64,000 bases of DNA from Deltaproteobacteria bacterium. GTDB taxonomy: Bacteria; Myxococcota_A; Polyangia; DRWM01; JAAZOP01. Below, one piece after another: positions 51,045 through 61,085 of this stretch (its first letter is position 1; each line of letters begins with the position of its first letter). The notes under the pieces were generated by a model. The model made no database searches. It had not been told where the DNA came from and saw only the letters and a list, made by a program, of their open reading frames with translations. The position numbers were made by a program, and so were the translations under genes. The stretch is taken from the NCBI GenBank assembly GCA_016218815.1, contig JACRCX010000119.1, positions 1 through 64,000 of the forward strand, written 5' to 3'.

Positions 51045-52346
51045 GTGACGGGCAAGGGTGCCGGATTCTTGAGGGCGGCGTGCACGGCGGTGATCGCCGC
51101 CGTGGCCCTGCCCGGCGGGGCGAACGAGGCCGGGGAGCGCGCGTGCCCGCGAGGATCGACGTCCTACGAGGTTCGCTCGGGCGACTCGCTGTGGAGCATC
51201 GCCCACGGCCACGACTGCACCGTGGACGAACTGCGGGCGGCCAACGACATCTCGGGCGATCGCATCGTCGCCGGCGACACGCTCTGCGTGCCGCGCTCGG
51301 CCGGCGACGCGGAATCCGGCGGGGAGTCCCACCCGCGCACGGACCGGCCCGAGAGTGCTCCTGGCGACTCGTCGCGTCCTTCGCCGCCGGACGACGTCGA
51401 CACGACCACGCTGCCCGCGCTGCTGCGGGAACGCGGATTCGACGAGCCTTCGGGAGGTTTCCTGGGCTACGTCGCGGAGTTCGTCTTCGACGAGGATCGG
51501 GAGCAGATCGTCCGCCGGCGCCGGTTCGACTACGGCGGGACTTCCGTGCAGGTCACGGGATGGAACCCGGCGTCGACCGTGAAGCTCTTTGCGGCGACCG
51601 CCGCGCTCCTGCGGATGCGCGAGCTGGGCTTCGATCCCGATGCGACGATCACCTATCACGGGAGCGGGGACGACCATGCGTTCACGCTGCGCGAGCTGGT
51701 CGAGGCCGCGATCGGGCCGAGCGACAACATCGCCTACGACTACCTGACGGTCTTTTCCGGGTTCGACTACCTGCACGGCGAGTTCCTCGTCGAGGCGCAC
51801 GGGTTCGAGCGCACGGCGTTGCGCGTCGCGTACGCGCGCAGCGAGTGGACGGCGTTCGGGTTCGACGACTTCTTCCGGACGAGTCCGGCGATGACGGTGT
51901 CGGAGGACGACCGGGTGCTGGAGCGTCCGGAGGAGCACGGCGCGACGGAGGTGGAGTGCAGCCAGGCGGCGTGCACGACGCTGCTGGAGTTGGGCGAGAC
52001 GCTGCGCCGCATCGTCTTCCAGGAGAAGCTGCCGGCGGCGGAGTCGCTCGGCCTGCACGCGGACGATCTGGAGCTGCTGCGCGGGCTGCTCGGCTCGACG
52101 CGGAGCCGCGGCGAGGAGGCGGTCAAGCTGCTGCGGCCGTTCTTCGGAGACGGTGCCCGCATCTACCACAAGGCCGGCTACGCGTCGGAGTGGTTCACGG
52201 ACGACGTGCTGATCGATGATCCCGGCCTCGATCGGGCGTGGCTGATCGTGCTGGCCGGCAATCCCGGCCGCTCGGCGCTCGACGAGGCCGCGCGCCTGGT
52301 GGGCGAGCTGATTTCGGCCGGCGCGTTCGATCCGACTCCATCGTAA
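51045..52346 (+). CDS. LysM protein with penicillin-recognising serine-hydrolase domain (433 aa)
   Basis: Signal peptide (AACTAVIAAVALPGGANA-like), LysM at about 39-83 (YEVRSGDSLWSIAHGHDCTVDELRAAN), an Asp/Ser/Pro linker, then a class A beta-lactamase-like fold: S177-T-V-K180 (SxxK), S226-D227-N228 (SDN) and HKAGYASEW in place of KTG. LysM binds peptidoglycan, so the enzyme is placed at the wall; carboxypeptidase, transpeptidase or amide hydrolase activity is possible. GTG start after GGGACGGAG. It directly follows the alpha-2-macroglobulin gene, filling the place where many bacteria carry PBP1C. Confidence 0.85.
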   Translation: MTGKGAGFLRAACTAVIAAVALPGGANEAGERACPRGSTSYEVRSGDSLWSIAHGHDCTVDELRAANDISGDRIVAGDTLCVPRSAGDAESGGESHPRTDRPESAPGDSSRPSPPDDVDTTTLPALLRERGFDEPSGGFLGYVAEFVFDEDREQIVRRRRFDYGGTSVQVTGWNPASTVKLFAATAALLRMRELGFDPDATITYHGSGDDHAFTLRELVEAAIGPSDNIAYDYLTVFSGFDYLHGEFLVEAHGFERTALRVAYARSEWTAFGFDDFFRTSPAMTVSEDDRVLERPEEHGATEVECSQAACTTLLELGETLRRIVFQEKLPAAESLGLHADDLELLRGLLGSTRSRGEEAVKLLRPFFGDGARIYHKAGYASEWFTDDVLIDDPGLDRAWLIVLAGNPGRSALDEAARLVGELISAGAFDPTPS

Positions 52347-52358
52347 CGGGCGCACTCG

Positions 52359-52396
52359 CCCTTCGGCTCGCTGCGCCCCTCGACAGGCTCGGGGCA
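52359..52396. repeat. Degenerate CCCTTCG...CTCGGGGC repeat
   Basis: GCCCTTCGGCTCG and CCCCTCGACAGGCTCGGGGC; related to 26647-26670. Lies between two convergent genes and could form a hairpin. Confidence 0.5.
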
Positions 52397-52445
52397 GGCA
52401 TCGCTCAGGGCTACGTGGCGCCCCTACCGGACGGAGAAACCGAGG

Positions 52446-53357
52446 CTATTCGGAGGCCAGGACGTCGGCGCAGTGCTCGATGTCGAGTCGCGTGGTGGAG
52501 GTCTCGAGGTAGCGGACCTGCATGTCGGAAGTCCGCACGACGGCGATCCACGGCACGTACTCCGTCGCCTGGGCGATGGCGTAGCGGCCCTCGGAGTTGT
52601 CCTGGTCGTTGGAGCGCCAGCCGAAGGAGATGCCGTAGCGTTCGATGTACATGCTGGCCCGCACGGGGCTGAGGGAGTCGGTGACCAGGAAGATCCACTT
52701 CGCGCCCGTTGCGGTCCAGTGGTCCTTCAGCCGGTTGATCTCCCGGAGGCGCTCGGGGCACACGGGGCACACCTCGGTGAGGACCATGAGGAAGATGCTG
52801 TGGATGCCGGGCTCGCAGCGGATGGAGGCGACGCTCGCGGCCAGCGCCTCATCGATGCCGCTGCGCGCGGCATCCCAGACCATCGGGGCCAGGATGTTGC
52901 CGACGCGCTGGAAGGCGTACGGCCCGGTCGGATACGGGCTGCACTCCGCGGCCTCGTCGGCGTCGGCGTCGGCGTCGGCGTCGGAATCCGCATCGGCGTC
53001 GGCGTCGGCGTCCGCGGCGGCCTCGAGGCGGCAGGAGCCGTCGCAGCCGTCGCCGGCGTCGAGGTTGCCGTCGTCGCACTCCTCGCCGTCGTCCACGGTG
53101 CCGTCGCCGCAGGCCGGGGCGGCGGTGCAGGCGCCCGCGGTGCAAAGCTGTCCCGCGCCGCAGGCCAGGCAGGCGGCGCCGCCGAGGCCGCACGCCCCCG
53201 GGACGTCTCCCGTCACGCAGGTACCTTCCAGGCAGCATCCGGCGCACGTCCCGGGTCCGCAGCTCGGCGTCTCGTCCGCCGGATTGCAGCTTCCGGCGAA
53301 AGCCGCACAAGACACGACCACCGCCCACCCGAGCCATCGAGTCCGTGAACGTCCCAT
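52446..53357 (-). CDS. Cys-rich lipoprotein with thioredoxin-like domain (303 aa)
   Basis: GAGGAGGGACC precedes the ATG; lipobox FAGSC. Residues 25-110 are a disulfide-rich stretch ending CGDGTVDDGEECDDGNLDAGDGC, the DUF4215/myxococcal Cys-rich repeat. An Asp-Ala hexanucleotide microsatellite follows (DADADADSDADADA). The C-terminal half is thioredoxin-like: IFLMVLTEVCPVCPERLREINRL with a CPVC redox site, then WIFLVTDSLSPVRA and EYVPWIAVVRTSDMQV. Likely a surface or periplasmic thiol-disulfide protein. The CPVC pair suggests activity, but the partner is unknown. Confidence 0.82.
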   Translation of the reverse strand: MGRSRTRWLGWAVVVSCAAFAGSCNPADETPSCGPGTCAGCCLEGTCVTGDVPGACGLGGAACLACGAGQLCTAGACTAAPACGDGTVDDGEECDDGNLDAGDGCDGSCRLEAAADADADADADSDADADADADEAAECSPYPTGPYAFQRVGNILAPMVWDAARSGIDEALAASVASIRCEPGIHSIFLMVLTEVCPVCPERLREINRLKDHWTATGAKWIFLVTDSLSPVRASMYIERYGISFGWRSNDQDNSEGRYAIAQATEYVPWIAVVRTSDMQVRYLETSTTRLDIEHCADVLASE

Positions 53358-53450
53358 GGTCCCTCCTCGTGCCCGCGCGCCCCGCCGCGAAGCCGATGGA
53401 GGGGAGAGTACCGCATGGGCGGGCCCGCGGCAACGCAACACCACGCCGCG

Positions 53451-53479
53451 TGGACGCACCCCCCCGGATCGGGTATCTT
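53451..53479 (+). promoter_or_regulatory. Sigma-70-like promoter of the lipoprotein-kinase operon
   Basis: TGGACG (53451-53456), 17-bp spacer, TATCTT (53474-53479); about 40 bases before the ATG at 53519. Same -10 hexamer as the ybjN-pspA promoter. Confidence 0.45.
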
Positions 53480-53518
53480 CCCAAAGGGCCCGCGGGGCGG
53501 GCGGGGCAAGGCAGGAAG

Positions 53519-55248
53519 ATGACGTCCGAGCATCAGGCGTCGACCGGAGCGGGTGGGCTCGCGGCGATTCGGGCCGCCGGGCTGCTCCTCGTCGCGCTGT
53601 TGGCAGGTTGCAGCCTCTCCGCCGGAGGGCTCGGCGAGCTGGAAGACGGGGGAGGGGGGGACCTCGAGCTGGACGTCGATGGCCGCGTCGACCGCGGGGA
53701 CGACGGAGACGGACGCGACGATCGCGGCGACGACGGGGACGCCCGCGCCGAAGATGGCGAACGCGACGAGGCCGTCGAAGAGATCGACGCCGACGAGGAA
53801 GCGGACGCCGAGGTCGACGACGATGACGGGGATCTCGAGACGGACGAGCTTCCCGACGGCGACGAGGCCGAGGACCTCGACGGCGAAGCCGATGCCGAAG
53901 AGGAGGTCGTCGAGGACGTCGTGGAAACCGAAACCGGCGTCTGCGACCCGGGCGGCCTCGAGGACCATTGTTCCAGCGACATCCTCCAGCATTGCCGCCC
54001 GGATGCCATGGGATGGGACGTCTTCCCCTGCGCCTTCGGCTGCACGGGGTACGGGCTCGGCGCGCGATGCCTCGAGCTGGCGCCGAGCAACATCACCGAT
54101 CGCATGCTGCTCTGGGCGAGCACGACTTCTTTCGTCGCGACCGGCGCGCGCGTGGTGGTGTTCGAGACCGAGACGGGCGCGATTCGCGCGTGGGACGCGG
54201 CCGGGGCCGAGCTGGCGCCGATCCGGGCGGCGGGGGAGGGCGACGTCGGCGGAATCGTGTTCACGCCGCAGGCCCAGGGCGCGGGCGCCCCCGACCTGGG
54301 GATCTGGAGTTTCGGCGAGTTCATCGTGCCCGCGGGCGTCGATGTCATCGGGATGGGTGCTCGCGCCATGGTCCTGCTGGTCGCGGGAGAGGTGCGGATT
54401 TCCGGGATCATCCACGTGGGCGCCTCCGTCGCCTTCCTGCTGGGCAGCACGTGGGTCGGCCACGACCGGCCCGGGCCGGGTGGAGCGGCGGGCGGCAGCC
54501 CGGACAGTTGGGGCTCCGGGGCCGGCGCGGGGCAGGACGGGCGCAGCGAGGATTGGCCGTCAAACAACGATTCGGGCGGCGGCGGCGCGGGGTTCGGGGG
54601 CGTGGGTGGTCCGGGCGGCGACATCGGCGGTGCGAGCGGGGGCAACGGCGGCGTGGCCTACGGCACGGCCGCGCTCATGCCGCTCCTGGGCGGCTCGGGC
54701 GGCGGCGGCGGCGGCGACGGGCTGGGCGGGCGCGGCGGCCACGGGGGCGGCGCGCTGGAGATCGTCTCGGCCGCGGGGATCTGGATCTCGGCCGGTGGCG
54801 GCGTCACGTCCGGCGGCGGCTTCGGGAGTGGCGGACGGGCTGACGGCGGCGGCGCGGGCGCCGGTGGCGGCGCCGGCAGCGGCGGCGCCATCCTGCTCGA
54901 GGCCCCGCGGATCGACATCGGCGGCGGCGTCGCGACCAACGGCGGCGGTGGCGGCGCGGGGGCCCGCGACTCGGACACTTGGGGCAACAACGGCGCGAAC
55001 GGCAGGCTCGCGACCGCTTCGGCCGCCGGCGGCGCCGGCGGCGGCAACGGCACCTCGGGCGGCGTGGGCTCCAACGAGACCGGAATCCACGGCGGACAGG
55101 GCGAGGACTCCTCCAGCGACGACGACGCCGGCGGCGGCGGCGGGGCAGCCGGCCACATCCGCCTCAACGCCCTGGTCATCTCCATCGGCGGCTTCGTCTC
55201 CCCCGGCGAGGCCACGGCACTCGCCACCCGGGGCACCCTGGTCCTGCT

Positions 55249-55252
<4 letters not shown>
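53519..55252 (+). CDS. Acidic and glycine-rich surface lipoprotein (577 aa)
   Basis: Lipobox VALLAGC. Residues about 35-140 are a highly acidic Asp/Glu-rich linker. A short Cys-containing domain follows (CDPGGLEDHCSSDILQHCRPDA ... FPCAFGCTGYG), then beta-rich sequence, then from about residue 330 long Gly-rich stretches (GGSGGGGGGDGLGGRGGHGGG) interrupted by ALEIVSAAGIWISAGGG and AILLEAPRIDIGGGV, a pattern like PE_PGRS-style or adhesin-like Gly-rich sails. AGGAAG precedes the ATG. The TGA overlaps the GTG of the kinase gene, so the two are coupled. Confidence 0.8.
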
Positions 55253-57192
<1,940 letters not shown>

Positions 57193-57223
57193 CCGCCTTT
57201 GTTCTGAGCGGTCTGCGGTTTGC

Positions 57224-57589
57224 CTACGCGAGCGGGCGCTCGCGATCGAGCACCAGCGGGATCTGGCGCGCCGCCTCGGGCGTGAACTGGAGCAGGCAGC
57301 GGAAGGCCGCCCGGTGTGCCTCGCGCGAGGGCGCCGGCTCGAGGTACAGGGCGGCGACGAGATCGCGCCAGCGCAACAGCTCGCCGCGCAACGTGGTCTT
57401 CGACTGCACGGCGACCGTCAGATCGACCAGGCGTAGCACGCGCTCATAGCTGCGGCGGAGCCCCGCGCCGTCCTGCTCCTCGAGCAGATGCAGTCCCCGG
57501 TTCATCTCGTTGGCCACCATGAGGATCTGCCGGTCGAGGTCGAACTCTCGCCAGCGGTCCTCGGTCAGATCCGCGTGCTGCTGCGCCAT
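57224..57589 (-). CDS. Helical partner of the DUF5674-like protein (121 aa)
   Basis: All-helical protein: MAQQHADLTEDRWREFDLDR, ILMVANEMNRGLHLLEEQDGAGLRRSYERVLRLVDLTVAVQ, LRGELLRWRDLVAALYL. The ATG shares one base with the stop codon of the upstream DUF5674-like gene; GAGGATC lies eight bases upstream. It has no recognised family. Shape (four-helix-bundle-like) and coupling suggest that it binds its neighbour. It ends 31 bases from the convergent kinase gene. Confidence 0.75.
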   Translation of the reverse strand: MAQQHADLTEDRWREFDLDRQILMVANEMNRGLHLLEEQDGAGLRRSYERVLRLVDLTVAVQSKTTLRGELLRWRDLVAALYLEPAPSREAHRAAFRCLLQFTPEAARQIPLVLDRERPLA

Positions 57590-57951
57590 TACAGATCCTC
57601 GCCGCGGCCCAGCAGCGCGAACGTGATTCGCCGGACGGTGGCGCGCACCTCGGGATCCTGGATGTCCATGCTGCGGTTGTCCTGCGACGGCCGGATGTTG
57701 ATCAAGGCGGTGGATTCGATGCAGCCATCCGGCCCCTTGCCCGGCCGGTAGTTGGCGCCCCACAGATCCGCCTGCCGGCTGCCTCCGGCCAACAGGACCC
57801 GCTCGGCGTCGGCATGCAGTTCCCCGCCGACCGCGAGCACTTCGCGGCGAACGTCGACGACGTACTTCACCATGTCCCCGAAGAACCGCTCGACGAGCCG
57901 CTTCAACTCGCCGGGCGGGATCGGACCTTCCAGGACCAGAATGTCATCCAT
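57589..57951 (-). CDS. DUF5674-like protein (120 aa)
   Basis: The conserved blocks FFGDMVKYVVDVRREVLAVGGELHADAERVLL and SRQADLWGANYRP ... INIRPSQDNRSMDIQDPEVRATVRRI match the uncharacterised family DUF5674 as I remember it. Conserved Asp, Glu-x-His and Arg-Pro-Ser residues suggest an enzyme. It starts eight bases inside the end of lpxA (GAGG eight bases before the ATG) and runs into its helical partner, so the pair is part of the bam/lpx transcript. A two-gene toxin-antitoxin or regulatory module is possible. Confidence 0.78.
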   Translation of the reverse strand: MDDILVLEGPIPPGELKRLVERFFGDMVKYVVDVRREVLAVGGELHADAERVLLAGGSRQADLWGANYRPGKGPDGCIESTALINIRPSQDNRSMDIQDPEVRATVRRITFALLGRGEDL

Positions 57952-58807
57952 GACGACCTCGACCTCGCATCACCGCGATCTTGTCGGAACCGGAAGCGTC
58001 ACCTGACGCGGAGGGCCCGCGCCTAACGCCGACGCGGGAGCCGCGGAGGAAGGCGACGAGGCGGCGGACGCGGCGGTCGCGGCGCGCGAGGGGCGCGCAG
58101 GCCCGCAGGGCTTCGGAGAAGGGGCGGCCGTCGCGGAAGAGCAGGGCGAAGGCGGCGCGCAAGGCGGCGATCGACCGCTTGGAGGCGCCGCGGCGCCGCA
58201 GGCCGACGACGTTGAGCGAGGCGACCGCGGCGCGATCGCCGCGCACGATGCAGTCCGGAGGAACGTCGCGGTCGACCATCGCCCCGCCGGCCACCATGGC
58301 GCCGCAGCCCACGCGCACGAACGGCGCCAGCGCCGCGTGCCCGCCGATCACCGCGTGCGCCTCGACGACGACGTGGCCGCCCAGCGACACGTTGTTCGCA
58401 ATCTGCACGCCGTCGCCGATCCGGCAGTCGTGCGCGACGTGGACGCCGGCCATGAACAGGCAATTGTCCCCGATCCGCGTCGTACCGCCGCCCTTGCGCG
58501 TTCCGCGGTGGACGGTCACGTGCTCGCGGAAGACGTTACCGCTCCCGACCACCAGGCGCGTCGCCTCCCCGGCGTACGTGCGGTCCTGCGGCGGGCCGCC
58601 CAGCACCGCGAAGGGGTGGATCCGGTTTCCCCGACCGAACGTGGCCGGGCCGAGCACGACGGCCAGCGCATCGACCGTGGTGCCGGCCCCGAGCGTCACC
58701 GGCCCGCGGAGGACGGCCATGGGGCCGACGACGCAGCCGGGCGCGAGCCGCACGCGTCCTTGGACCACGGCGGTGGGATGGATCGCGCCGGCCGACGCCC
58801 GCTTCAC
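57944..58807 (-). CDS. lpxA: UDP-GlcNAc acyltransferase (287 aa)
   Basis: Left-handed beta-helix hexapeptide repeats (IHPTAVVQGRVRLAPGCVVGPMAVLRG) with the family motif MAGVHVAHDCRIGDGVQIANNVSLGGHV, whose His in HVAHDC is the catalytic base. It starts lipid A synthesis by moving a 3-hydroxyacyl chain from ACP to UDP-GlcNAc. GTG start overlaps the fabZ stop. The C-terminus has about 30 extra residues (GVRRGPSASGDASG) beyond the usual end. Fourth of five envelope genes in the operon. Confidence 0.93.
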   Translation of the reverse strand: MKRASAGAIHPTAVVQGRVRLAPGCVVGPMAVLRGPVTLGAGTTVDALAVVLGPATFGRGNRIHPFAVLGGPPQDRTYAGEATRLVVGSGNVFREHVTVHRGTRKGGGTTRIGDNCLFMAGVHVAHDCRIGDGVQIANNVSLGGHVVVEAHAVIGGHAALAPFVRVGCGAMVAGGAMVDRDVPPDCIVRGDRAAVASLNVVGLRRRGASKRSIAALRAAFALLFRDGRPFSEALRACAPLARRDRRVRRLVAFLRGSRVGVRRGPSASGDASGSDKIAVMRGRGRHG

Positions 58808-59364
58808 GCCTGTTTTCCCCCGGCCTGCTCCGCGGCACGCGCGGGCGCCAGGAGCGCGGCGACGATTCGGGCGTCGGCGACGACCTGGCCGCGGCAGGCG
58901 ATCGAGCCGTCGAAGCGCCAGAGCGGGCCGCGGCGGTCCACCAGGTCGGTGCGGATCTCCAGCTCGTCGCGCGGGCCGACTCGCGCCAGGAAGCGCGCCC
59001 GCTCGACCGTCACCAGGTACATGCGCGTGCGCCGGACGTCGAACGGCTCGGTGTCCCACGCCAGGAGCGCCGAGGCCTGGGCGATGGCCTCGACCAGCAG
59101 CAGGCCCGGGACGATCGGCTCCTCGGGGAAATGTCCGCGGAACACCGGCCAGGAGGCTTTGGGGCTCCACGCGGCCACGAGCCAGCGTCCGCGGGTCGAG
59201 CCGGTGACGGAGTCCACGAGCAGGAGCGGCGGCCGATGGCGCAGGATCGAGGCCGGCTCGGCGAGCGCCGGTCGCCGGGGGCGCGGCGGGGCGGCCGGGC
59301 GCGTGCGTTTCGTCTTCCCCGGCCGCTTGCGCGGCCGCGGCTTCTCCTTCTTGCGCGCGATCAT
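58804..59364 (-). CDS. fabZ: (3R)-hydroxyacyl-ACP dehydratase with basic N-tail (186 aa)
   Basis: Hotdog fold with HRPPLLLVDSV, GHFPEEPIVPGLLLVEAIAQ: the His in GHFP and the Glu in LVEAIAQ are the catalytic pair. It makes enoyl-ACP for fatty acid synthesis and supplies the lipid A pathway. The first about 38 residues (ARKKEKPRPRKRPGKTKRTR) are a Lys/Arg/Pro tail absent from typical FabZ (about 150 aa). GAGGAGGGAAACG fixes the ATG at 59364, so the tail is real. Overlaps lpxD by four bases and lpxA by four. Confidence 0.93.
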   Translation of the reverse strand: MIARKKEKPRPRKRPGKTKRTRPAAPPRPRRPALAEPASILRHRPPLLLVDSVTGSTRGRWLVAAWSPKASWPVFRGHFPEEPIVPGLLLVEAIAQASALLAWDTEPFDVRRTRMYLVTVERARFLARVGPRDELEIRTDLVDRRGPLWRFDGSIACRGQVVADARIVAALLAPARAAEQAGGKQA

Positions 59365-60347
59365 CGTTTCCCTCCTCGAGCCAGGCGGGCCAGCGCGGCC
59401 GCGCCCCTCATCCACGTCGCGTGCGGCACGGCGGGCGTCCCTCCGAACACGGCGTCCGCCGGGACGTCGCCGATCACGCCGCTCTGGGCGGCGAGCTTCG
59501 CGCGCGCGCCGATCCGGCAGTGATCGGCGATGCCGGCCTGTCCGCCGATCCACACGCCGTCGCCGATGCGTGTCGAGCCGCCGATCCCGACCTGGGCGCA
59601 GATCACGCAGCCCCGCCCGATCCGGACGTTGTGCCCCACCTGCACGTGGGCGTCAATCCTCGTCCCGGCGCCGATGGCGGTCGGACCCAGCGTCCCGCGC
59701 GCGACGACGACGAGCGCGCCGAGCGAGACGTCGTCGCCCAGCTCGACCGAGCCGACGTGGGGCAGGGGAAGAGGCGCCAGGTCCCCGTGCGTCGCGTCCA
59801 GCCCGAACCCGTCCGCGCCGACGACGCAGCCGGGGCCGATGGAGACCCGCGCGCCGATGCGCACGTCGTGCAGCACGACGGCGCCGGGGCCGATGGAGGC
59901 CCCTTCCCCGACGGTCGAGCCCGGCCCGACGAGCGCGCCGGGGCCGAGCGACGCGGCCGGATGGACGGACGCCTCGGGGTGGACTGCGGTCCCGGGCGGG
60001 ACGCCCGCCCACGGGTCGCGGCTTTCGTACAGGCGTTCGAGGACGCCTGCCAGGGCCCGGCGGGGGCGCGGATGGATCCACATCCCGAGGCCCCGGGCCG
60101 AGGCCGAGTCCGCGGCGCGCGCCGCGAAGGCGGCATCGGCGAGGAGCACGCGGGCGGCCGAGGCGGCGACGTCTGCTACGGCGCGCTCGTGCCAGAGCGG
60201 GGCGAGGGACACCGGGTCGGGCGAGTCGATGGGTCCCAGCGAGTCGAGCGGAAGCGACGGCGGGCAGGCGACCAGACGGCCGCCGAGGGCCTCGGCGAGC
60301 TGGCCGAGGGTCGGTGCGGGTCCGGGGCGCCGGAGCCAGCGGAGCAT
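59361..60347 (-). CDS. lpxD: UDP-3-O-acylglucosamine N-acyltransferase (328 aa)
   Basis: N-terminal uridine-binding domain (residues 10-100, TLGQLAEALGGRLV), then hexapeptide repeats (VHPEASVHPAASLGPGALVG) with VGADGFGLD and HVQVGHNVRIGRGC; the His of GHN is the catalytic base. Adds the second acyl chain in lipid A synthesis. Length is normal. GGAAGGCGG precedes the ATG. Operon order skp-lpxD-fabZ-lpxA is the classic Gram-negative one. Confidence 0.95.
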   Translation of the reverse strand: MLRWLRRPGPAPTLGQLAEALGGRLVACPPSLPLDSLGPIDSPDPVSLAPLWHERAVADVAASAARVLLADAAFAARAADSASARGLGMWIHPRPRRALAGVLERLYESRDPWAGVPPGTAVHPEASVHPAASLGPGALVGPGSTVGEGASIGPGAVVLHDVRIGARVSIGPGCVVGADGFGLDATHGDLAPLPLPHVGSVELGDDVSLGALVVVARGTLGPTAIGAGTRIDAHVQVGHNVRIGRGCVICAQVGIGGSTRIGDGVWIGGQAGIADHCRIGARAKLAAQSGVIGDVPADAVFGGTPAVPHATWMRGAAALARLARGGKR

Positions 60348-60381
60348 CGGTCCGCCTTCCGCGTGCGTGAGGGGTTGCGGG

Positions 60382-60954
60382 CTACGGGGTGGCGGTGCCG
60401 GAGGACTTGGTCGTGGATTCGCCGCCCGCCTTGGTGGGGTTCTCGCTGTTGTACATCTGGATCAGCTTGTCGGTGAGGTTGAGGTGGTCGGGGGCCCATA
60501 CCAGTCCGGCCTCGGACTTGTCGAAGATCATCTCGTAGCCATCGCTCTGTCCGATGCGGCGCAGGATCTGCTCCATCTTCTCGAAGATGGCCTTGGTCAG
60601 CTCCAGCTCCTTCTCGGCCAGCTCGCGCTGGTACCGCGCGTAGGTGTTCTGCAGCTCGATCAGCGCCTTCTGCAGCTCGGCGTTCTTGGACTGGTACGCC
60701 TCGGGCGTCAGGACTTCCTTCTGCTTGTCGAGCTCCTCGAGCTTGGACTTGAACTCCTTGGCGCGCTGGTCGAGGTCGGTCTGGCGCTCGTCGAAGAGCT
60801 GCTTCAGCTCGGCCTTCGCCCGCCGGCCGTCCTCGGTCTCGTTGAGGGCGCGTTGCAGGTCGACGAAGGCGAACTTGGCGTCGGCGTAGATCGTCGGAGC
60901 GACCGCTCCCACGACGAGGGCGATCGCCAGCGCGGTCAAGATCCTCTTGGACAT
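60382..60954 (-). CDS. skp: OmpH/Skp periplasmic chaperone (190 aa)
   Basis: Signal peptide (LTALAIALVVGAVAPTIYA), then AKFAFVDLQRALNETEDGRRAKAELKQ, the OmpH family start, and a long coiled coil (residues 45-145) forming the Skp tentacles. It holds unfolded outer membrane proteins for BamA. ATG 60954 is preceded by TTGGAGAGC. The C-terminal about 35 residues (ENPTKAGGESTTKSS) are a polar tail. Lies 131 bases after bamA, as expected. Confidence 0.93.
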   Translation of the reverse strand: MSKRILTALAIALVVGAVAPTIYADAKFAFVDLQRALNETEDGRRAKAELKQLFDERQTDLDQRAKEFKSKLEELDKQKEVLTPEAYQSKNAELQKALIELQNTYARYQRELAEKELELTKAIFEKMEQILRRIGQSDGYEMIFDKSEAGLVWAPDHLNLTDKLIQMYNSENPTKAGGESTTKSSGTATP

Positions 60955-61085
60955 GCTCTCCAACTTTCCTTGGCGCCGTTGGGCGGCTACCTCGACAACC
61001 CGCCGGCCCGGGCGTTTGTTCCGGGCTTTCTACCGCCGATACGCCGGCAGGGTCAAGGACGCCCCATCCCTCCCGGGCATTCAGG

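Noticed and set aside
51045..52346. Calling the SxxK/SDN protein a beta-lactamase resistance gene
   Set aside because: It carries LysM, has KAG instead of KTG, and is linked to wall-associated genes, so a peptidoglycan role fits better.
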